From the NCBI GenBank assembly GCA_001770955.1, contig MESL01000002.1:98529-162528 (forward strand): a stretch of 64,000 nucleotides of DNA. Reading direction: 5' to 3'. Source of the DNA: Burkholderiales bacterium RIFCSPLOWO2_12_FULL_65_40. Its GTDB lineage: Bacteria > Pseudomonadota > Gammaproteobacteria > Burkholderiales > Burkholderiaceae_C. This document shows positions 15,672 through 24,762 of this stretch, piece by piece (position 1 is the first letter of the stretch; each line of letters opens with the position of its first letter). Position numbers and translations under genes: made by a program. Below the pieces are notes generated by a model that saw only the letters and a list, made by a program, of their open reading frames with translations, did not search any database and had not been told where the DNA came from.

Positions 15672-16289
15672 TCACTCCAGTGAAGTCAGGTAGTCGGCCG
15701 GCACGGGCCGCGCCCGCGCGGCCTTGCGCGAGAGCACGGTACCCAGGCTGACAAAGCACAGCGCATGTTCGCCGCGCTGCAGGCCAAACAGGGTGCGCAA
15801 AAGCTCCGACTGGAGTGCCTTGCCGCTGGTCAGGGCCGAGCCAAAGCCCAGGGCCGTGGCCATCAGCAGCAGGTTCTGCACAGCGCAACCGGCCGACAGA
15901 ATTCGCTCGTTCAAATCCACGGCAGGGTCGCCACGCTGTCCGTCCACCACCAAGAGCAGCAGCTCGGGCGAGCGGTACGCCTTTTCGCGCGCCTGCTCCA
16001 CCTGTTCGGGAAGGGCAGCGGCATCGCGTTCCCGCAGGGCCACGGCAAACACTTCGGCCAGGCGTGCGCGCTGCGCCTGTGGCACCCGCACGAAGCGCCA
16101 GGGCAAAAGCTGGCCGTGGTCGGGGGCATGGGCGGCGGCGGCGACGATGGCCTGGAGCTGCTGCGCATCCGGCCCCGGCGCACCCAGCCGCTTGGGCAGG
16201 ATGGTCTGGCGCGCCTGCATGAGCTGGGCCGCCATGGCTGCAAAGTCACCGCCAGACGGCAGCGGGGCGTTGTCTTGCATGGCGACCAT
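15672..16289 (-). CDS. Nitroreductase family protein (YdjA-like)
   Basis: 205 aa from ATG 16289 (MVAMQDN); the second ATG at 16280 is equally possible. FMN nitroreductase fold: AAAHAPDHGQLLPWRFVRV near residue 50, AGCAVQNLLLMATALGFGS and a C-terminal VSLGTVL. The APDH-PWRF block matches the short YdjA subgroup, which uses NAD(P)H to reduce nitro or related compounds. The gene is placed between nnrS and the hemerythrin-like gene with spacings of 2 and 1 bases, so it is very likely co-translated with them. Confidence 0.85.
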   Translation of the reverse strand: MVAMQDNAPLPSGGDFAAMAAQLMQARQTILPKRLGAPGPDAQQLQAIVAAAAHAPDHGQLLPWRFVRVPQAQRARLAEVFAVALRERDAAALPEQVEQAREKAYRSPELLLLVVDGQRGDPAVDLNERILSAGCAVQNLLLMATALGFGSALTSGKALQSELLRTLFGLQRGEHALCFVSLGTVLSRKAARARPVPADYLTSLE

Positions 16290-16291
16290 CT

Positions 16292-17617
16292 TCAACCCGG
16301 GCGGCCGTCGGCGCGCAAGCGGCCATACCAGGCCCCCAGCCGGACACCCCAGACCGCCATGCACCCGGCCCAGAGCAGGGACGCCGTCACCAGCAGCCGC
16401 TGCTCCTGCCCCGTGGGAAAGGCCGCAGCAATGCGCAAGACCGTGGCGACCTGCAGCACCCAGAACAGGGACCACGCAATGCGGTCGGCCACCAGGGCCC
16501 GCCCGCTGTGGCCGCACGACACCCGCGTGACCATGGCCAGCATCAGCGACCCCAGGCACCCCATGGTGAGCGCATGCAGCGCCCCCAGCCCCATGTGGGG
16601 CGATTCGAAGAACAGCGTCAGAAACTGAGAGATCCCGCCCAGTACGAACGACAGACCCAGCCAGAAGAACCCGATGTGCAGCATGGCCAGCAAGCGGTTC
16701 TTGAGGCTTTGCACCAGCCCCCACACCCCTGCCAGCCACAGCAGCACCGCGCCCACACCGATCTCCAGCACGCCGCGCACCAGCAGCCACACGGGCGCCA
16801 CCGGCCCGCGCAGCGGGCCGTCATATTCCACCCAGACGGCAGCCGCTTCGAACATGGCCGCGCCCAGCATGAGCCAGAGCAGCCAGAACGGGCGCCAGAC
16901 CTGGATGAACGGCATGGCGCTGGATGTAAAGAAGGGAATCATGCGGTGCGCCACCGTGGCGTACACCACCAGCACGAAGCCCCACAGCGCCGTGAGCACA
17001 AAGACGCGGGCAATGTCCTGCGCACCACAGACCAGACTGAGACACATGCCCAGCAGGCTGAGCACCCCCACGCCCAGGGCGACGCCAATGGCGTGCGCAT
17101 GCACCTGATCCGGGGCCTGGCTGCACAGCACCAGCCGCCAGAACAAAGAGGCCATCCACGCCAGCCCCACCCAGGCCACACAGCCCCCCAGCAACGCCAG
17201 GACAGAATCGATATGCCCACCCGCCAGCCAGACGAGCCAGCCGGCCGCCTGCAGCACCAGAGCGGGCCGCAGGGCGGTAGTCTCCCAGGGTTCAACGCCG
17301 AGCCACTTGGGGCCCGCCGTGAACAGAAAACCCGAAAAGAAGAGCGGGATGAAGCCGAACACCATGACCGCCGCATGCAGGAGCGAGGGCGACAGCCCGA
17401 AGTGCATGGACAGCGCCCCGTCACTGATCCGCGACACCTGCACCAGCGCCCACCAGGCGCCCGAGGCAACCAGCAGCACCATGGCCAGGAAGAAACCCAG
17501 CCGGTGCGGCGCCAGCATCAGATAGCGGGACCGCCAGTGGCGGTCCAGTTGGGCCAGAACCTCGGGCGAGGGCTTGCCCGATTTCACCTTCAGGGGAATG
17601 ACCGGCCGGTCACTCAT
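16292..17617 (-). CDS. nnrS: NnrS family membrane protein
   Basis: 441 aa, about twelve hydrophobic segments spread along the whole protein. Family motifs include FGFIPLFFSGFLFTAGPKWL near residue 88, VYATVAHRMIPFFTS and LHALTMGCLGSLMLAMVTRV. NnrS proteins are haem- and copper-associated inner-membrane proteins that lessen the damage from nitric oxide; they are regulated with denitrification genes in several bacteria. It is the first gene of the nnrS-nitroreductase-hemerythrin operon, 72 nt downstream of the ribonucleotide reductase. No FNR or NnrR box was identified with confidence. Confidence 0.88.
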   Translation of the reverse strand: MSDRPVIPLKVKSGKPSPEVLAQLDRHWRSRYLMLAPHRLGFFLAMVLLVASGAWWALVQVSRISDGALSMHFGLSPSLLHAAVMVFGFIPLFFSGFLFTAGPKWLGVEPWETTALRPALVLQAAGWLVWLAGGHIDSVLALLGGCVAWVGLAWMASLFWRLVLCSQAPDQVHAHAIGVALGVGVLSLLGMCLSLVCGAQDIARVFVLTALWGFVLVVYATVAHRMIPFFTSSAMPFIQVWRPFWLLWLMLGAAMFEAAAVWVEYDGPLRGPVAPVWLLVRGVLEIGVGAVLLWLAGVWGLVQSLKNRLLAMLHIGFFWLGLSFVLGGISQFLTLFFESPHMGLGALHALTMGCLGSLMLAMVTRVSCGHSGRALVADRIAWSLFWVLQVATVLRIAAAFPTGQEQRLLVTASLLWAGCMAVWGVRLGAWYGRLRADGRPG

Positions 17618-17689
17618 TCGGTTTCCAGATCACCCATGCCGGGGCGCGACACGGCAGAGCCACGAGGCACGGGTGAGGCCGAAATGGGA

Positions 17690-20134
17690 TCACCCGCAGG
17701 TTCCCATGTGCCCGCACTGGGTGCAGTAGTCGCAGCCATCCTTGCGGATCATGGCGTGCGCGCCGCATTCAGGGCACTTCTTGCCGGCCATCACGGGCGG
17801 CGCAGCCGCCAGCGGGGCATCGCCGTGCGCGGTGTCCTGCACCAGGGCAGGTGCCTGCTGGCGGGCACGGCGTGCCAGGATGTTCTGGATGGCGTAGGCA
17901 ATCGCCGCCACTTCGGAGTCATGCCACTTGGGCACCTGCGTGCCGTCGTCCTTCTGGTGGGTGCCCAGGCGCACGGGGCCCCGGTCCCAGGCGACCTTGC
18001 GCATGTCGGACAAGGCGCGCTCCAGGAAGCCGCCGCGCGCGGCGAGCGACAGCAGGCGCATGCTCGACGTGACCCACTGCTGCGATTCGCCGCTCTGGCC
18101 CACGGGCATGAAGAATTCGATGGCGCGGTCCACCATGCCCGTGCCTTCGGCATTGGGCACCGGGAGGAACGAGACGATGAGGTACAGACGCTTCTGGCCT
18201 TCCTGCGTCCAGTAATCCACCTTTTCGGCCACGGCCGAGAGGGCGCCCTTGGGGCGGCTTTCGATCACGGTGCGCATCGGGTCCACGGGCGGGGCTTCGG
18301 GCGCGGCGGGGGCCTGCTTGTCGGCCTCGGGCGCGGCGTGCACTTCGAGCACCGAACCCAGGATGTTGTTCGGGCGGTAGGTGGCCAGGCCCTTGAGGCG
18401 GGCGCGCCAGGCCTGCAGATACAGGCCCTTGAAGTCGTCGTAGGGGTAGTCGGCCGGGATGTTGACGGTCTTGGAGATGGCCGTGTCCACGAAGGGCTGC
18501 ACCGTCTCCATCATGGCGATGTGGTCCTGCGCCGACATCTCCAGCGCCGAGACAAAGTACTCGGGCAGATTCGACACATCGCCGCCCAGCTCGCGGTAGA
18601 GGCGCCAGGAATGGTCTTCCACGGCGTACTCGGCCATGCTGCCGTCGGCCTCGCGCTTCTTGCGCTTGTACATCCAGGAGAACGGCGGCTCGATGCCGTT
18701 GGAGGCGTTGTCGGCGAACGCCAGGCTGACGGTGCCGGTGGGCGCAATCGACAGCAGGTGGCTGTTGCGGATGCCGTGCTGGCGGATCTGCTTCTTCAGC
18801 GCGGCGGGCAGGCGGCTGGCGAAGGTGCCGTCGGCCAGGTAGCCGTCGGCATTGAACTGGGGGAAGGCCCCCTTCTCGCGCGCCAGCTCTACCGAGGCAC
18901 CGTAGGCGCTGTCACGCATGTGCTCGGCGATGCGCGCGGCCATGGCGCGGCCCTCGGCGCTGTCATAGCGCAGGCACAGCATGGCCAGGGTGTTGCCCAT
19001 GCCGGTGAAGCCCACGCCAATGCGGCGCTTGGCCTTGGCTTCGGCGTCCTGCTGCGTCAGCGGCCAGAAGGTGACGTCGAGCACGTTGTCGAGTGCGCGC
19101 ACCTGCAGGGCCACCGACTTGGCAAACGACTCGAAGTCAAACGACGCCACGCCATCGAAGCCGAAGGGGTTGCGCACGAAGCGTGTCAGGATGATGGGGC
19201 CGAGGTCGCAGCAGCCGTAGGACGGCAGGGGCTGCTCGCCGCAGGGGTTGGTGGCGGCGATCTGCTCGCAGTAGCGCAGGTTGTTGTCCTGGTTGATGTG
19301 GTCCAGGAACAGAATGCCGGGTTCGGCGAAGTCGTAGGTCGACTTCATGATGGTGTCCCACAGCTCGCGCGCAGGCAGGCTCTGATAGACCCACAGACCG
19401 TCGGCACGCTGGTAGGCGCCCTGCTCCATCACGGTGGCACCGGGGCGGGCCTTGTGCACCAGCTCCCAGGGCTGGTCGTCCACCACGGCCTGGATGAAAG
19501 CGTCGCTCACGCCCACCGAGACGTTGAAGTTGTTCCAGCGGCCCGGGGTGCGCTTGGCGGTGATGAAATCGTGCACGTCGGGGTGGTCGATGCGCAGCAC
19601 GCCCATCTGCGCACCGCGGCGCGCGCCGGCGCTCTCGACCGTGGAACACGACTGGTCGAACACATTGATATAGCTGCACGGGCCCGAGGCCATGGAGTGC
19701 GTACCCTTGACCTCGGCGCCGCGCGGGCGGATGCGCGAGAAGTCATAGCCCACGCCGCCGCCGCGGCGCATGGTCTCGGCGGCTTCGCGCAGGGCTTCGT
19801 AGATGCCGGGGAAGCCTTCGTCGTCCACGCCCTGGATGCAGTCGCCCACGGGCTGGACGAAACAATTGATCAGCGTGGCCTGGATGTCGGTGCCGGCCGC
19901 GCTCATGATGCGCCCGGCGCCAATGGCGCCCGCGTGCATGTTGGCCAGGAACAGGGCTTCGTATTTTTCGCGTTCTTCCGGTTTTTCCACCGACGCCAGC
20001 GCCTTGGCCACGCGCCGGAACAGGTCCTCGGCACTGGTTTCGCCCGCCTTGAGGTATTTTTCCTTCAGCACATCGAGGCTGATGGGCTGGGTGGCCGTCA
20101 CGTCGTGGGCGCGGCCCAGGTTTTCTCTCTTCAT
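17690..20134 (-). CDS. nrdJ: Adenosylcobalamin-dependent (class II) ribonucleotide reductase
   Basis: 814 aa from [20 protein letters not shown]; the longer ORF adds 57 residues of shadow. Reduces ribonucleotides to deoxyribonucleotides using B12. Key blocks: [11 protein letters not shown] near residue 82, [38 protein letters not shown] (active-site region) and [14 protein letters not shown]. The C-terminus is a zinc ribbon, [20 protein letters not shown], typical of NrdJ. Oxygen-independent, so useful in microaerobic growth next to the NO-tolerance genes. No cobalamin riboswitch was seen in the 320 nt upstream. Confidence 0.93.
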   Translation of the reverse strand: MKRENLGRAHDVTATQPISLDVLKEKYLKAGETSAEDLFRRVAKALASVEKPEEREKYEALFLANMHAGAIGAGRIMSAAGTDIQATLINCFVQPVGDCIQGVDDEGFPGIYEALREAAETMRRGGGVGYDFSRIRPRGAEVKGTHSMASGPCSYINVFDQSCSTVESAGARRGAQMGVLRIDHPDVHDFITAKRTPGRWNNFNVSVGVSDAFIQAVVDDQPWELVHKARPGATVMEQGAYQRADGLWVYQSLPARELWDTIMKSTYDFAEPGILFLDHINQDNNLRYCEQIAATNPCGEQPLPSYGCCDLGPIILTRFVRNPFGFDGVASFDFESFAKSVALQVRALDNVLDVTFWPLTQQDAEAKAKRRIGVGFTGMGNTLAMLCLRYDSAEGRAMAARIAEHMRDSAYGASVELAREKGAFPQFNADGYLADGTFASRLPAALKKQIRQHGIRNSHLLSIAPTGTVSLAFADNASNGIEPPFSWMYKRKKREADGSMAEYAVEDHSWRLYRELGGDVSNLPEYFVSALEMSAQDHIAMMETVQPFVDTAISKTVNIPADYPYDDFKGLYLQAWRARLKGLATYRPNNILGSVLEVHAAPEADKQAPAAPEAPPVDPMRTVIESRPKGALSAVAEKVDYWTQEGQKRLYLIVSFLPVPNAEGTGMVDRAIEFFMPVGQSGESQQWVTSSMRLLSLAARGGFLERALSDMRKVAWDRGPVRLGTHQKDDGTQVPKWHDSEVAAIAYAIQNILARRARQQAPALVQDTAHGDAPLAAAPPVMAGKKCPECGAHAMIRKDGCDYCTQCGHMGTCG

Positions 20135-20454
20135 GGTAGCAATCCCGTTGATTTTTCCTGCGGACAACCCCCTTCCGGCAGTACATGCGGAGGGGCTTGG
20201 AGCGCCGGTACGGACCGTGCGCCAGTAACCGGGCAGTGTAGCGTTTCGGGCCCCTGCGGCCCCCCGGGATTTTCCTGCCAATGCCGCCGGACGCGCGTAA
20301 CGCATTGATTTAAAAGGGTTGTAATTTTTTGTTGCGATTTTTCTGACGCAATCTTGACACCAGGGTTTTCCCTAGCCTACATTCCCCATCCGATCCATCG
20401 CAGGCCATTGCAGAGCCGCGCCGGAATGCTCGCAAAGCAGTAGCATGGCAGCCT
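20135..20454. other. Divergent intergenic region between nrdJ and chaN-like gene
   Basis: 320 nt without an ORF worth calling. The nrdJ side is GC-rich, with a possible TACACT minus-strand -10 near 20230. The side near the lipoprotein is AT-rich (GTTGTAATTTTTTGTTGCG) and holds the plus-strand promoter listed separately. I found neither a B12-riboswitch core nor convincing NrdR boxes. Confidence 0.5.
20354..20383 (+). promoter_or_regulatory. Sigma-70-type promoter for the ChaN-like lipoprotein gene
   Basis: TTGACA at 20354-20359 matches the -35 consensus exactly, and TACATT at 20378-20383 matches five of six bases of the -10, with an 18-nt spacer. The ATG is about 70 nt downstream. Confidence 0.6.
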
Positions 20455-21288
20455 ATGTACCGACGCTTGCACCTGCTCCTTCCCGCCACCCTGGTGGCCC
20501 TTTTTCTGGCGCTTTCCGGGTGCGCCCAGATCGCCCCGACACACGTATCCTGGCCCGGCGTGCTGCACACGCTGCTGCCATCCGACATGCTGCTGCTGGG
20601 CGAGCGACACGACGCGCCGCAGCACCAGCAGATGCAGCGCGAAGCGGTCGAATGGCTGACCCGCCAGGGCCTGCTCGCCGCGCTGGTGCTGGAGATGGCC
20701 GAGCAGGGCCACAGCACCCAGGGCCTGCCGCCGGACGCCAGCGAGGCCTCCGTGCAGGCCGCACTGGCATGGAACGATGGCGCCTGGCCCTGGCTGCAGT
20801 ACGGGCCGGTGGCCATGGCGGCCGTGCGCGCAGGCGTGCCGGTGCACGGCGGCAACCTGCCCCGGCGCGAGCTGCGCACCGCGCTGACCGACTCCACCCT
20901 CGACGCCCTGCTGAGCCCCGCCGCGCTGGAGCGCCAGCGCCAGGCCGTGCGCGACGGCCATTGCGGCCTGCTGCCCGAGCCGCGCGTGCCCGGCATGGCC
21001 CGCGTGCAAGTGGCGCGCGACCTGAGCATGGCCCAGACCGCAGCAGCCGCGCAACGCCCCGGCAAGGTGGTGCTGGTGGTGGCGGGCGCTGCCCACGTCA
21101 AGCGCAGCCTGGGCGTGCCGGTGCATCTGCCCGAAAATATGACGCAAAAAGTGGTGATAGCACACACCGGCATTGCGGAAGAAGCTATCAAATCAGAAGC
21201 AAACTTGCTGTTCCAGACGCCCGATCTGCCGCCCGACGACGCCTGCGCCCCGCTGCGCCAGCGCTGGCAGGCCGCACCGGCACGCTGA
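20455..21288 (+). CDS. ChaN-family lipoprotein, haem/iron-associated
   Basis: 277 aa. Signal peptide with lipobox LALSGC, lipidated cysteine at residue 23. The family core LLLGERHDAPQHQQMQREAV is followed by LLAALVLEMAEQ, AWNDGAWPWLQYGPV and HCGLLPE; ChaN proteins bind haem and are thought to aid iron acquisition. Residues ~227-248 (MTQKVVIAHTGIAEEAIKSE) fall in repeat copy K and carry unusually AT-rich codons, so this stretch is probably an insertion tolerated near the C-terminus. It is driven by its own promoter and lies 59 nt upstream of purU. Confidence 0.82.
   Translation: MYRRLHLLLPATLVALFLALSGCAQIAPTHVSWPGVLHTLLPSDMLLLGERHDAPQHQQMQREAVEWLTRQGLLAALVLEMAEQGHSTQGLPPDASEASVQAALAWNDGAWPWLQYGPVAMAAVRAGVPVHGGNLPRRELRTALTDSTLDALLSPAALERQRQAVRDGHCGLLPEPRVPGMARVQVARDLSMAQTAAAAQRPGKVVLVVAGAAHVKRSLGVPVHLPENMTQKVVIAHTGIAEEAIKSEANLLFQTPDLPPDDACAPLRQRWQAAPAR
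21135..21200 (+). repeat. Dispersed hairpin repeat, copy K, inside a coding region
   Basis: A degenerate copy: CAAAAAGTGGTGATAGC and GAAGCTATCAAATCAGAAGC keep the AT-rich ends, while the GCGCTT stem is poorly preserved. It is inside the ChaN-like reading frame, which stays open through it. This is the least certain of the listed copies. Confidence 0.4.
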
Positions 21289-21347
21289 CACCCGGCGCGC
21301 GCCCCCGGGCGAAGACCGAGGGTGGCTGCTGCCACAATGGCGCTGTT

Positions 21348-22199
21348 ATGAAACCCCATGCTTACGTTCTCACCCTCTCCTGCCCCGACCGACTGGGGCT
21401 GGTGCACGCCGTTTCCGGCTTTCTGCTGGAACACGGCGGCAACATCGAGGAAGCCGCCCAGTTCAACGACCACGGCACCGGCCTGTTCTTCATGCGCGTG
21501 CAGTTCGCCTGTGAACGCCACGACCATGCCACGCTGCGCGAGCACCTGCAGGCCTTCGCCGAGCCGCACCAGATGCGCTGGAGCCTGCACGCCCTGGCCG
21601 CGCCCATGCGCACCGTCATCATGGTCAGCCGCGAGGGCCACTGCCTCAACGACCTGCTGTTCCGCTGGAAATCGGGCCTGCTGCCGGTGGAGATTGCCGC
21701 CATCATCAGCAACCACCGCGACTTCTACCAGCTTGCGGCCAGCTACAACGTGCCGTTCCACCACATCCCGGTGACGGCCGCCACCAAGGCCCAGGCCGAG
21801 GCGCGCCAGTTCGAGATCATCGAACAGGAGGGCGCCGAACTCGTGGTGCTGGCGCGCTACATGCAGGTGCTGTCGAACGACCTGTGCAGCAAGCTGGCCG
21901 GCCGCGCCATCAACATCCACCACAGCTTTCTGCCCAGCTTCAAAGGCGCCAAGCCCTATTACCAGGCGCACGACCGGGGCGTGAAGCTCATCGGCGCCAC
22001 GGCGCACTACGTGACGGCCGACCTCGACGAAGGCCCGATCATCGAGCAGGACGTGGCCCGTGCCGACCACACCGACACCGTGGAAGACCTCACCGCGCGC
22101 GGCCGCGACACCGAGAGCCAGGTGCTGGCGCGCGCCGTGAAGTGGCACAGCGAGCACCGCGTGCTACTCAACGGCCACCGCACGGTGGTCTTTCGCTGA
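21348..22199 (+). CDS. purU: Formyltetrahydrofolate deformylase
   Basis: 283 aa from MKPHAYVLTLSCPD. Hydrolyses 10-formyl-THF to formate and THF, balancing one-carbon units. Residues 1-80 form an ACT regulatory domain (DRLGLVHAVSGFLLEHGGNI); 88-283 are the formyltransferase-like hydrolase with VLARYMQVLSNDL, the catalytic block GRAINIHHSFLPSFKGAKPY and GATAHYVTADLDEGPIIEQD supplying Asn, His and Asp. The LysR gene begins 14 nt downstream on the same strand, so the two probably share a transcript. Confidence 0.93.
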   Translation: MKPHAYVLTLSCPDRLGLVHAVSGFLLEHGGNIEEAAQFNDHGTGLFFMRVQFACERHDHATLREHLQAFAEPHQMRWSLHALAAPMRTVIMVSREGHCLNDLLFRWKSGLLPVEIAAIISNHRDFYQLAASYNVPFHHIPVTAATKAQAEARQFEIIEQEGAELVVLARYMQVLSNDLCSKLAGRAINIHHSFLPSFKGAKPYYQAHDRGVKLIGATAHYVTADLDEGPIIEQDVARADHTDTVEDLTARGRDTESQVLARAVKWHSEHRVLLNGHRTVVFR

Positions 22200-22213
22200 C
22201 CAGGGCGCCCGGC

Positions 22214-23122
22214 ATGGCCACGGAACGCGTTCCGGACCCCACCCCCAGCTCGGGGGCGCGGCGCATCCCGCCCATCCAGTGCCTGCTGACCTTCGAGGCG
22301 CTGGCGCGGCTGCGCAGCGTCACGCTCACGGCCGACGAACTGTGCGTCACGCCCAGCGCCGTGAGCCACCGCGTCAAGCAGCTCGAACAGATCCTGGGCA
22401 CGCAGCTGTTTGGCCGGGCCGACTTTTCCCTCACCACCGACGGCATTGCCTACCTGGCCCATGTGCGCGAGGGCCTCTCGGCCCTGCAGCGTTTTCCGGG
22501 CCTCTCCAGCACACCCGGCAAGCGCCGCCTGAAGCTGGCCGTGACGCCCACCTTTGCACGCGTGATCCTGATCCCGCGCCTGCGCCAGTTCACCGAGGTG
22601 TATCCCGAGATCGACCTGGCGCTGCAGATCTCCATCCCGCTGCTGGACGTGGTGGCCGAGGACGCCGACCTGATGGTGCGCTTTGGCACCGGGCACTACG
22701 CCGACGTCGAGCACACCGAAATCGCCCGCGACGTGGTCACGCCTCTGGCCTCGCCCGCCTGGCTGCGCGAGCACGGCCCGTTCGAACGCACCGACGAACT
22801 CGACCCCACCACCCTGCTGCGCAGCCCGCTGGAGCCCTGGCGCACCTGGTTCGCGGCCGAGGGGCTGGACTGGCCCGAGCCGCGCGAAGGCTCGCAGTTC
22901 AACGATGTCGGCCTGATGTGCGACGCCGCCTCTGCCGGCATGGGCGTGGCGCTGGTACGCCTGAAGCTGGGCGCCCCCTGGATCGAAAACGGTACCCTGG
23001 TGCGCCTCTTCGACCACGACGCCCCCAGCCCCCACGCCCACTACCTGTGCTGGCGCACCGGCACCATGGACCGCTGGGAATGCGCGGCCTTCGCCGAATG
23101 GTTGCGCAAAACCATTTTTTGA
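22214..23122 (+). CDS. LysR-type regulator (GcvA-like)
   Basis: 302 aa from the ATG at 22214. The N-terminal winged helix spans residues 18-77 (LLTFEALARLRSVTLTADEL, TPSAVSHRVKQLEQILGTQL); the rest is a periplasmic-binding-type effector domain. PPIQCLLTFEALARL and the SVTLTADELCVTPSAVS spacing resemble GcvA. The gene follows purU by 14 nt, so a link to glycine or one-carbon metabolism is reasonable but unproven. The end ACC ATT TTT TGA runs into repeat copy D, which supplies the stop codon. Confidence 0.85.
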   Translation: MATERVPDPTPSSGARRIPPIQCLLTFEALARLRSVTLTADELCVTPSAVSHRVKQLEQILGTQLFGRADFSLTTDGIAYLAHVREGLSALQRFPGLSSTPGKRRLKLAVTPTFARVILIPRLRQFTEVYPEIDLALQISIPLLDVVAEDADLMVRFGTGHYADVEHTEIARDVVTPLASPAWLREHGPFERTDELDPTTLLRSPLEPWRTWFAAEGLDWPEPREGSQFNDVGLMCDAASAGMGVALVRLKLGAPWIENGTLVRLFDHDAPSPHAHYLCWRTGTMDRWECAAFAEWLRKTIF

Positions 23123-23184
23123 ATGAAATTGGCCTCAAACGCTTACCTATAAAGCGCAAACAGCTATACATTCAATAGCAATTT
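23115..23184 (+). repeat. Dispersed hairpin repeat, copy D
   Basis: TTTTTTGAATGAAATTGGCC leads to CTCAAACGCTTACC, AAAGCGC and CAGCTATACATTCAATAGCA. Almost superimposable on copy E in the opposite orientation. The TGA within TTTTTTGAATGA is the stop of the LysR gene. The rest of the 146-nt gap to the GlcD-like gene holds nothing recognisable. Confidence 0.82.
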
Positions 23185-23268
23185 ACTGGCCGACCTGCAG
23201 CGCAATTCACGCCGCATTGCAATAAACATCAGCCCCGCGCAGGCGCGCATGGCGCTACAGTGGTGTTC

Positions 23269-24762
23269 ATGAACACCGCCAGCACCGCCCCCGGAACCAC
23301 CGCACCGTCCACCGAACGCGCCACGCGCCAGGCCGAGGTGGTGCAGGCTCTGCTGCAGCACCTGCCCGCGCACGCGCTGCTGTGGCACACCGAAGACACC
23401 ACGCCCTATGAATGCGACGGCCTCACCGCCTACCGCCAGCGCCCGCTGGTGGTGGCGCTGCCCGAGACCGAGGCGCAGGTGCAGGCCGTGTTGCGCGCCT
23501 GCCACCACCTGGGCGTGCCCGTGGTGGCGCGCGGCGCGGGCACGGGCCTGTCGGGCGGCGCGCTGCCGCACACGCTGGGCGTGACGCTCTCGCTGGCCAA
23601 GTTCAACCAGATCCTGTCACTCGACCCCGTGAGCCGCACCGCGCGCGTGCAGTGCGGCGTGCGCAACCTCGCCATCAGCGAGGCCGCCGCGCCGTACGGC
23701 CTGTACTACGCGCCCGACCCGAGCAGCCAGATCGCCTGCACCATCGGCGGCAACATCGCCGAGAACTCGGGCGGCGTGCACTGCCTGAAGTACGGCCTGA
23801 CGGTGCACAACGTGCTGCGCGTGCGCGGCTTCACGGCCGAGGGCGAAGAAGTCACCTTCGGCAGTGAGGCGCTTGACGCGCCAGGCTACGACCTGCTGGC
23901 CGCCGTGATCGGCAGCGAAGGCATGCTGGCCGTGGCGCTGGAGGTGACCGTCAAGCTCGTGCCCAAGCCACAGCTGGCGCGCTGCATCATGGCCAGCTTC
24001 GACGACGTGCGCAAAGCCGGTGACGCCGTGGCTGCCGTGATCGCGGCGGGCATCATCCCGGCCGGGCTGGAGATGATGGACAAGCCCATGACCGCCGCCG
24101 TGGAAGACTTCGTGCACGCCGGCTACGACCTCACGGCCGAAGCTATTTTGCTGTGCGAGAGCGACGGCACGCCCGAGGAGGTGGAGGAAGAGATTGCGCG
24201 CATGAGCGCCGTGCTCAGCCACGCGGGCGCGACCGCGCTGTCGGTGAGCACCAGCGAGGCCGAGCGCCTGCGCTTCTGGAGCGGGCGCAAGAACGCCTTC
24301 CCGGCCAGCGGCCGCATCAGCCCCGACTACATGTGCATGGACTCGACCATCCCGCGCAAGCGCCTGGCCGACATCCTGCTCGCCATCCAGGACATGGAGA
24401 AAAAATACGGCCTGCGCTGCGCCAACGTGTTCCATGCGGGCGACGGCAACCTGCACCCGCTGATTCTGTTCGATGCCAACGACGCCGACCAGCTGCGCCG
24501 CGCCGAAGCGTTTGGCGCCGACATCATGGACACCAGCGTGGCCATGGGCGGCGCCATCACCGGCGAGCACGGCGTGGGCGTCGAAAAGCTCGCCAGCATG
24601 CGTGTGCAGTTCACCGACGCGGAACTGGAACAGATGCAGGGCCTCAAGCTCGCCTTCGACCCGCAGGGCCTGCTCAATCCCGGCAAGGTCATCCCCACGC
24701 CCAACCGCTGCGGGGACATGGGGATGATGAAGGCGGTTCAGGGCGCACTCGGGCGGGCCTGA
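23269..24762 (+). CDS. GlcD-like FAD-linked oxidase
   Basis: 497 aa from MNTASTAPGTT; the track start GTG is three codons earlier. FAD-binding PCMH domain, residues ~45-230: VVARGAGTGLSGGALP, YAPDPSSQIACTIGGNIAEN and GSEGMLAVALEVTVKL. The C-terminal oxidase cap has NVFHAGDGNLHPLILFD and GAITGEHGVGVEKL, as in GlcD and D-lactate dehydrogenases. Oxidises a 2-hydroxyacid, probably glycolate. GlcE and GlcF do not follow: the next gene is a convergent LysR overlapping its 3' end by 25 bp, so partners must lie elsewhere. Confidence 0.85.
   Translation: MNTASTAPGTTAPSTERATRQAEVVQALLQHLPAHALLWHTEDTTPYECDGLTAYRQRPLVVALPETEAQVQAVLRACHHLGVPVVARGAGTGLSGGALPHTLGVTLSLAKFNQILSLDPVSRTARVQCGVRNLAISEAAAPYGLYYAPDPSSQIACTIGGNIAENSGGVHCLKYGLTVHNVLRVRGFTAEGEEVTFGSEALDAPGYDLLAAVIGSEGMLAVALEVTVKLVPKPQLARCIMASFDDVRKAGDAVAAVIAAGIIPAGLEMMDKPMTAAVEDFVHAGYDLTAEAILLCESDGTPEEVEEEIARMSAVLSHAGATALSVSTSEAERLRFWSGRKNAFPASGRISPDYMCMDSTIPRKRLADILLAIQDMEKKYGLRCANVFHAGDGNLHPLILFDANDADQLRRAEAFGADIMDTSVAMGGAITGEHGVGVEKLASMRVQFTDAELEQMQGLKLAFDPQGLLNPGKVIPTPNRCGDMGMMKAVQGALGRA

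Noticed and set aside
16508-20308. 1266-aa plus-strand ORF opposite nnrS and nrdJ
   Set aside because: It spans two real genes and their gap, has His/Gln/Arg-rich low-complexity composition and no recognisable motif.
20135-20454. Cobalamin riboswitch upstream of the B12-dependent nrdJ
   Set aside because: No GCCACTG B12-box-like core or matching fold on the minus strand.
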